The notes under the pieces are model-generated. The model was not told where the DNA came from. It made no database searches and saw only the letters and a list, made by a program, of their open reading frames with translations. Positions 57,830-64,000 of a stretch of 64,000 nt of DNA are shown one piece after another. The number at the start of each line of letters is the position of its first letter. Position 1 is the stretch's first letter. The position numbers and the translations under genes are program-made. The DNA comes from Stictocephala bisonia. Taxonomy: Eukaryota > Arthropoda > Insecta > Hemiptera > Membracidae. The DNA lies in assembly GCA_035578905.1 (NCBI GenBank), contig JAQJVL010002191.1:1-64000 (forward strand). The letters run 5' to 3'.

Positions 57830-58475
57830 GTACTTGAATCGATATGTTTAAAAAGTTATGTGCTTTTGCAATGTTTTACTTGCTGCATATTCCGGATTAG
57901 TTTATCCTTATCTTCCGTATGGTGCAGCAGTCTGGGGCTATGAAAATACAAGAACAAAATATTTTTTTTAATTAAAAAAGAAAGGCAATAAGAATAATTT
58001 TTAATAAGCCTCGATCCACACCTTGCAAACCCCTCTTTAAGTCGCACAAAATCTTGACGTTCCATTCTATTTATATTTGAACTATACTGCTCTACGAACG
58101 AAATCATCTCCAGTTTTACTCAGTTGGGTGTGTCAATCATCACTCCAGGCTATGTAATGATGATGCACAAGAACCAGCCCACAAGGAAACAATTTATGGA
58201 AGCACCTTTTTTTTAATGAAGCCAGGCTATTCAACACACTATCCAAGTACCTAAGGTCGAGTACGATGTTAGCGCTTTTGGGAGAAAGGTAACCGAGTTT
58301 TTGGTATCACGCTGCTATTACGTTGTCAGGGGTTTAGTTTGTGACGATTTTATATAAATATAAATATTTATGTATGATTTTTAAAACTATTAAAGTTAAT
58401 ATAGGTTACAGTAGTAACAGCAATGTGTTTCATATTAATGCATTATTTGTACTGTTACAAATAAAGGATTTTGAT
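57830..58475 (+). pseudogene. LINE C-terminal remnant
   Basis: The plus strand shows LLAAYSGLVYPYLPYGAAVW, GYENTR, then broken frames ending VEYDVSAFGRKVTEFLVSRC. Typical of the end of a CR1-like ORF2. The 3' end is near ACAAATAAAGGATTTTGATT (58458-58477). No catalytic residues. Confidence 0.75.
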
Positions 58476-58769
58476 TTATCAAACAACAGTTTACATTAAA
58501 TTAATTTAAATATTAATTTTATGGTCACAAGTCAAGGGTTTTAAAGTGTCGTATTTTTATCTTTGTATGGGGAATATTGGTATGCCTTTTTTCGACGTGA
58601 GAATTATAATAGTATTGAATTCTGTGGCATCTATCCAAATATACAAAAATTTCCAGTTGAATAAGGAAATATTTGATCTAATTCCTCCTTATTATTTTAT
58701 AACCTTTATATCACAAACCTAATATTTCTGTGTGTACAGTTTTAATCCGTGTGAAACTATATGAAGTAG

Positions 58770-59190
58770 GATATAATAGGTGCCAGTGGCCTTGGCCAGA
58801 GGGATCCGACGTTATCTCAAGATAACGGAGTCAAGGAACATCGAACGTGGCTGTTCCTTGGATGGGTGATTGTCTGAGTGATTCCACCCTTGCATGCAGC
58901 CCGCCTGCCCGGTCACTGGTGGTGGTTCGGAAATCACCCTTTAGCCGTTGGTTCCCTGGTTAAGTGTTAGAGAGGGCTTCTTGGCCCTAACTTTGTCTGG
59001 TAAAATAAGACGAACTTTAACTTTTTGGATATTTTCTGTTAGTAATTCTTAGACGAAAGTTTAATTGAGGTTTCCACACAACCTATCAAAGATTACCCTC
59101 ATAGGTTTGAGGGAAATATCACAGAAGTATCCAGGAAATTCCCAGAAGAGGGTTAAGGGAATTGCCAATTGTATTGAAATGCTCAAATTA
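58770..59190 (+). repeat. SINE-C copy
   Basis: Starts GGTGCCAGTGGCCTTGGCCA, then GGGATCCGACGTTATCTCAA, GTCAAGGAACATCGAACGTG, CCGGTCACTGGTGGTGGTTC and GGCTTCTTGGCCCTAACTTT. Clearly GC-richer than its surroundings. A shorter relative is at 44600-44740. Probably a SINE; polymerase III boxes are not clear. Confidence 0.6.
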
Positions 59191-59565
59191 GGACTGGCAT
59201 TTTCATACATTGTCATATATTAATAGTTTACAGGAGAATTTGAGGAGATTTACATACTAGACTTGCTATAGGATCAAACATTCTAATCTGAATTTTCATT
59301 GGAGATATAAAGGAATAAGGAATAAAAGTGTTATACATTAATTTTCCAGCGTTTTTAAAGTCATAGTTACTTTGTTTGATCTCATTATATCAGTTTAATC
59401 TAGTGTTTTCTTTGTTGTATAATATATTTAGTTTTTGATGGATATCAATTATTATCTTTTGTTAGATTTAAGAATTAAAAAAAATATTCAGCAGAGTACA
59501 GTTTTAAGTCAATTACAGATTACAGGTTTACAGATTACATTAATTATCTGTTAAATTTAATAGTC
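59191..59565. other. AT-rich DNA before the palindrome
   Basis: Contains AGATTACAGGTTTACAGATTAC, a short direct repeat echoed at 59880-59892 just inside the left arm. Confidence 0.5.
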
Positions 59566-60505
59566 AAGAATTTTTTTGCCAGAAATTTTACGTTTTTTAA
59601 TCAATATTTTTCATAAATAGTTGAATTTTAACAACTAAAATTATTGCACTGACAACAACTGTAAAACATAGTTTTATTTATTTATTTTTTTTTCAAAGAC
59701 ACAGAAGACATCAAGTATGTTGTAAATGTAGAAAAACTAAACTTTTCTATATATTAAATTTGAGGACGGACATTTAAAATAATAAACATCCCATACTGTT
59801 ATATTTTTAAATTACTTTACTCATATAAACATAAGTTTTAAAATAGTATTCAATAAATTAGATAACAATTTAATAGTTACAGATTACAGGGTTTAGTCAA
59901 TTAATCAGAGTTTCTCATAAACTTTAAGTCTTTTGACCTTGAAACTTGACACAAATAAATATTCTTCGTAAAGTTTTATAATACGGTATTATTAACCCAC
60001 TCGCCCACTCATATACGTACGGTGGTATTAACCCGCTCGCCCACTCATATACGTACGGTGGTATTAACCCGCTCGCCCACTCATATACGTACGGTGGTAT
60101 TAACCCGCCCACCCACCCATACACGTACGGTGGTATTAACCCGCCCACCCACCCATACACGTACGGTGGTATTGACTTAACTATTAAATTGTTATCTAAT
60201 TTATTGAATACTATTTTAAAACTTATGTTTATATGAGTAAAGTAATTTAAAATATAACAGTATGGGATGTTTATTATTTTAAATGTCCGTCCTCAAATTT
60301 AATACATAGAAAAGTTTAGTTTTTCTACATTTACAACATACTTGATGTCTTCTGTGTCTTTGAAAAAAAAAAAAAAAAAAAAAAAAAAAAACAATAAAAC
60401 TATGTTTTACAGTTGTTGTCAGTGCAATAATTTTAGTTGTTAAAATTCAACTATTTATGAAAAATATTGATTAAAAAACGTAAAATTTCTGGCAAAAAAA
60501 TTCTT
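59566..60505. repeat. large palindrome with a minisatellite in the loop
   Basis: The left arm 59566-59879 and the right arm 60178-60505 are near-identical inverted copies of about 315 bp; the right one is longer mainly through a ~30-base A run at 60362-60391 where the left has a shorter T run. The loop (59880-60177) holds about 115 unique bases and then the 36-bp array, which directly abuts the right arm. The scaffold gap starts 25 bases after the right arm. Confidence 0.95.
59994..60173. repeat. 5 x 36-bp minisatellite
   Basis: Exactly five units: AACCCGCTCGCCCACTCATA plus TACGTACGGTGGTATT, the last two with CCCACCCACCCATACACG variants. Same family as 20067-20385 but inverted. The 78-codon minus-strand frame is repeat-encoded (YGWVGGLIPPYV). 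Confidence 0.97.
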
Positions 60506-60529
60506 TCAGTTCAAACTGCAAGATAATAA

Positions 60530-60629
60530 NNNNNNNNNNNNNNNNNNNNNNNNNNNNNNNNNNNNNNNNNNNNNNNNNNNNNNNNNNNNNNNNNNNNNNN
60601 NNNNNNNNNNNNNNNNNNNNNNNNNNNNN
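60530..60629. other. assembly gap, 100 N
   Basis: Exactly 100 N, the conventional size for a gap of unknown length. Confidence 0.99.
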
Positions 60630-60900
60630 TGGATGTGGTTAAGTTTGGTTTGGTATTTACTTCAGAACTATTATTAAGTTGTTTATTTATTCCAACAGCT
60701 GATTATTGAAACTATTATAAAAAATTATTTGTCGGATTGGTATCGCGATAGGTGTTACATTGATATTTCTTATAAACCCTGGGGTGGTTTCCTGATGGCA
60801 TTTCAAAATATAGATAGGCCTATGTGTTAACCAGAGACCCTAAGAATGTCCATGAAAAGTTTCAGGTAAATGGGTTCAGTAGTTTTTGCGTGATTGAGTG

Positions 60901-61032
<132 letters not shown>

Positions 61033-61365
61033 ACGCGTACACGCATGCACGCACCATTAGATTTTTATATAATAGTAAAAGTAAGATATACGTTGTAGAA
61101 ATTTGTATTTACAAATTATAAATTGATTTTGTACTGTTTGTAAAGTTGATTGCTAATAAACGGGCTAACGTATCAATCCAAAGTTTCAAGTGGGATCTGA
61201 ACCACGTAGCCATGTATAATTTAATATAAAATTTTACTATGAACTAAATCTTTCATAAAGTAAATTTGACTTAAATACTTGACTTGTTGAGACACGCAGT
61301 TTTAGATAAGTCAGTATCATCTTCGAAACCATTAGGTGAATTAAACAAGCAGTTTCATTATTTTT

Positions 61366-61531
61366 TTTTTATTTAAATAACAAATTCTACCACCAGTTGA
61401 CATGGGCCTTCAGGCCTGTGTGTCAACTTTATTCAACGAGTGAAGTACCGACTGTTGGCTCAGTGGGGATTCGAACCATGGACATTGCCCACAGCAGTTG
61501 GAAGTCTTAGTCACTGAGCCACCACGCCGGC
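61366..61531 (-). repeat. SINE-B copy
   Basis: The minus strand starts GCCGGCGTGGTGGCTCAGTG, has GGTTCGAATCCCC as B box, and continues GTTGAATAAAGTTGACACAC to an A-rich tail. A boxed tRNA-like head without a matching 3' acceptor strand marks it as a SINE. Confidence 0.8.
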
Positions 61532-61589
61532 TACATATTGATATAATATATCCCATAAAATATATAATTTTAAAATTTAGTATCTTTAT

Positions 61590-61845
61590 CTATAGATTCT
61601 TAGATATGACACGCCGACACAACTTTGTGCGTATTTTAAGGTGAATATGAACGATTACATGAGTGTAAGATGAGTGTGGATGACCTGTGTACTCTGGTTA
61701 CTGAGTTCAACTGTTCCTCAGAAACCATATTTATTATAAGCTCAATAGCCAGGGAAATAAAGGGACCTACATATTTACATGGAATCCGAACCACGTAGTG
61801 TTGGTCTGATTTTCAGCTAATTGACAAACCGTTCTCCCCCCCACA
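61590..61845 (-). repeat. SINE-A copy, 3' half
   Basis: Plus-strand landmarks GATATGACACGCCGACACAA, AAGGTGAATATGAACGATTA, GATGAGTGTGGATGACCTGT, TCAATAGCCAGGGAAATAAA and GGAATCCGAACCACGTAG (inverse of a GGTTCGGATTCC B-box-like site). Confidence 0.8.
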
Positions 61846-62489
61846 CAAAAGTACAATAGTTTAACTGATATCTAATAGTTAAACTATTGTACGAATGACG
61901 TTAATTATGCTCAGGAGACATATAATGGTTACCTTCATACTGTGGATATACAATGAAATAAATAGAATTAATGATAAATTGATGTATGGAAAGATTATTG
62001 GGGGCAATCTTCTGGAAACACCCCCACTCCAAGTGTTACGGCAAAGTGAATTCTAAGGCAGTGAATTTAATGTTTGTTCAGCTGGAGCAACGCTTCTGAT
62101 TTGATATTCCCTCTACAAGGGATTTGTGGCTAAATCCCCTTCAAGACCTTCCAAGTGCAGGGAAAACTCTTTACTTCCATAAGATTATCTCTGTTTATGT
62201 TAATCCACGTTGAGTCCAAGTAAATTGAGCTACAAGCTACCATGAGGAGGCTCTATTATTATATATCTATTCTATTATATATCTATTCTCTATACGACTA
62301 AAGATGTTTAACATTGTTGCGTTTTGTTTTGTTTACAGCAGTGAAGGTAGAAAAAAACACGGTTGAGGCCTCCCTATGACGTTATTGATACCGGCGCGAT
62401 ATGGATGCGTACTTGTATGAGACAACCTCGTGTATCGGAACCTTGGGGTAGGCCAACAATACTCCAATACACTATATTACATATCGAAA

Positions 62490-62714
62490 ATGTCCAAATA
62501 TGAGACTTATGGTATTTCTTGTGAGCTCAAGGTGGCGGGAAACATTTTCCCATTTGAGTTTGAAATACATTGTGATGGCAAACATCTGGCTATGTATGGA
62601 GAGAATGAAAGGGATAAACGACGTCTCCGATTCAGGGGAAACAATTTGGAAGGCCACTTCGACGTCTTACTTGGTTATTATATGGAAAGTTTTTCACTCA
62701 TAAGAAAACTATAG
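62490..62714 (+). CDS. unknown small protein in duplicated segment, copy 2 (74 residues)
   Basis: Same frame as 55614-55835 up to DVLLG, with Gly for Ala in NNLEGHF. It then diverges (YYMESFSLIRKL) because the GTATGG-containing 12 bases of copy 1 are replaced. The loss of similarity exactly after LLG supports either an exon end there or relaxed constraint at the C-terminus. Confidence 0.4.
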   Translation: MSKYETYGISCELKVAGNIFPFEFEIHCDGKHLAMYGENERDKRRLRFRGNNLEGHFDVLLGYYMESFSLIRKL

Positions 62715-63073
62715 AGAGATATTTGAATAATTTAAGAAAATTAACATCTATTCTAATGTCCAAAAAATAAGATTTTTACAACACACACTTACAAGATAGT
62801 TTTTCTTTATTTTGGCTCATTGAATCAGTTCCTGAAATATTTCCGCACATTTCAGATACACCGTATATATTTTATTATTATTATTATTTATATTTTATAT
62901 CTCATGAGTACAGCAAATGAAAAATACTTCCTACTGGCATTACTTAGGACGAAATTCGAGGTTACAAGATCATAGTGAGTGATTGGCATGTGAAGCATGC
63001 CGGAGTGCCCTTAGTTCTGTTATAATATGAACATCAGTATCCTAATCGCAAATAATTAAATACCAATAACGAG

Positions 63074-63078
<5 letters not shown>

Positions 63079-63141
<63 letters not shown>
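63079..63141. repeat. (TA)n microsatellite
   Basis: Expanded relative to copy 1, which has only a few TA units at about 56210. Confidence 0.95.
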
Positions 63142-63144
<3 letters not shown>

Positions 63145-64000
63145 TCAACACTGAATTTACACTTGAATAATTTTGCATAAACTTTAAGAAAAATATTCGT
63201 TTAGCTTCAGAATTTGATTGGAAAATTCTTTACACATAGAAAACTCTTAAACATTATTTATATCATTCGGATATTTGGAAATATTCGGGTAATGTCACAT
63301 GCAATATAAGACTTGTATTGATTTAAAATATAATAAGTTATTTTTAAGTAAAAATAATCAGGGATTAATTTTGTTATGCAAAATTTAATAAACCCGTTTC
63401 TAAAGACAATTTTGTACAGATGTTGCACCTTCAACTTCAGCAGCTTCCAAAATCGATTAAGTTCCTTAGGCATATTTGCCTTTTTCGAGCGTAACAGTGT
63501 CACCCGATATTAAATAGTAAAATGGCTCACTTTATTCTCCAAATCTTTCATACAACATTGCTGTACCAAACTGTAAATAAAATTTATTTTATTTAATTTG
63601 TACAAATGGATGATATTTTGTAAATATTTATTAAAAGATACTGTTAAATTATTATTTTAATTAAAAACACGTATTTCAACATTTAAAAATAAATGTGGTA
63701 ATAATTGTTCTGATGAAAAGAGGATACATATAAAACCGAAGACATTAATTCCAGAAATACGTTCATGCCATATTTGTACTATTACAAAGAAATGATCATC
63801 ATAGGCACTGAGAATTAACATGAAATAATTAAATTTATTCTATATAAAATACTATTTACAATGCACACAAGAAATACAGGAAATATCACTAACCACGATT
63901 CTAGTAATTTGGCCAGATTTTAAAAACGTATATTTTCTATAAAACTAAAAACTATATTAGTCCACATGCTACACGAAAAATTACAATAACGAATTAGTGA

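Larger units (their letters stand above)
62291..64000 (+). repeat. direct duplication, copy 2 (continues beyond window)
   Basis: Collinear with 55415-57078 to the last base of the window. Upstream of 62291 the two loci are unrelated: copy 2 follows a short ATCTATTCTATTATAT repeat. Confidence 0.95.

Noticed and set aside
59924..60160. 78-codon Tyr/Gly/Pro-rich frame
   Set aside because: Encoded by the 36-bp tandem repeat.

Overview
This is AT-rich eukaryotic (animal) nuclear DNA, most likely from an insect. Evidence: a spliced SF3A1 gene with an insect-like protein sequence, and a dense mix of CR1/Jockey-type LINEs, tRNA-derived SINEs, and hAT, P, piggyBac, mariner and Harbinger transposon remains. 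The species cannot be fixed from sequence alone. There is no bacterial gene organisation, CRISPR array or operon. A 100-base run of N (60530-60629) marks a scaffold gap.

The one host gene I can name is SF3A1, splicing factor 3A subunit 1, on the minus strand. Exon 1 (16813-16915) encodes the first 34 residues. Exon 2 (3787-3951) encodes the first SURP module. They join in frame through a split Asn codon across a 12.9-kb intron. Later exons lie off the left edge.

Region by region. 1-3.8 kb: SF3A1 intron 2 with a mariner transposase start at the window edge and a 2.07-kb element with long inverted ends. 4-16.8 kb: SF3A1 intron 1, filled by three LINE remnants and two hAT elements that each keep a perfect 8-bp target duplication; both hAT elements carry later insertions. 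17-25 kb: LINE remnants in both orientations, two piggyBac-like non-autonomous elements with TTAA duplications, and a GGGTGGGT-rich minisatellite. 25-40 kb: mostly unrecognised AT-rich DNA with SINEs, a Harbinger trace, a P-element-like transposon nested in a SINE, a mariner-type MITE and a LINE 3' end. 40.3-43.5 kb: a nearly complete two-domain LINE with frameshifts. 44-49 kb: SINEs and an intact mariner-type transposon (47305-48626) with an open transposase gene; the matching empty site is present at 39241-39420. 50.8-51.5 kb: an intronless 225-codon frame predicted to make a four-helix membrane protein. 52-64 kb: more SINEs and LINEs, a 1.7-kb direct duplication (from 55415 and from 62291), and a large palindrome with a 36-bp minisatellite between its arms (59566-60505).

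Most of the window is therefore a record of nested transposition around one essential splicing gene. I saw no convincing new multi-gene system. The items that most deserve checking are the intact mariner with its empty site, the palindrome/minisatellite unit, the P-like element, the duplicated unknown reading frame and the four-helix membrane protein.
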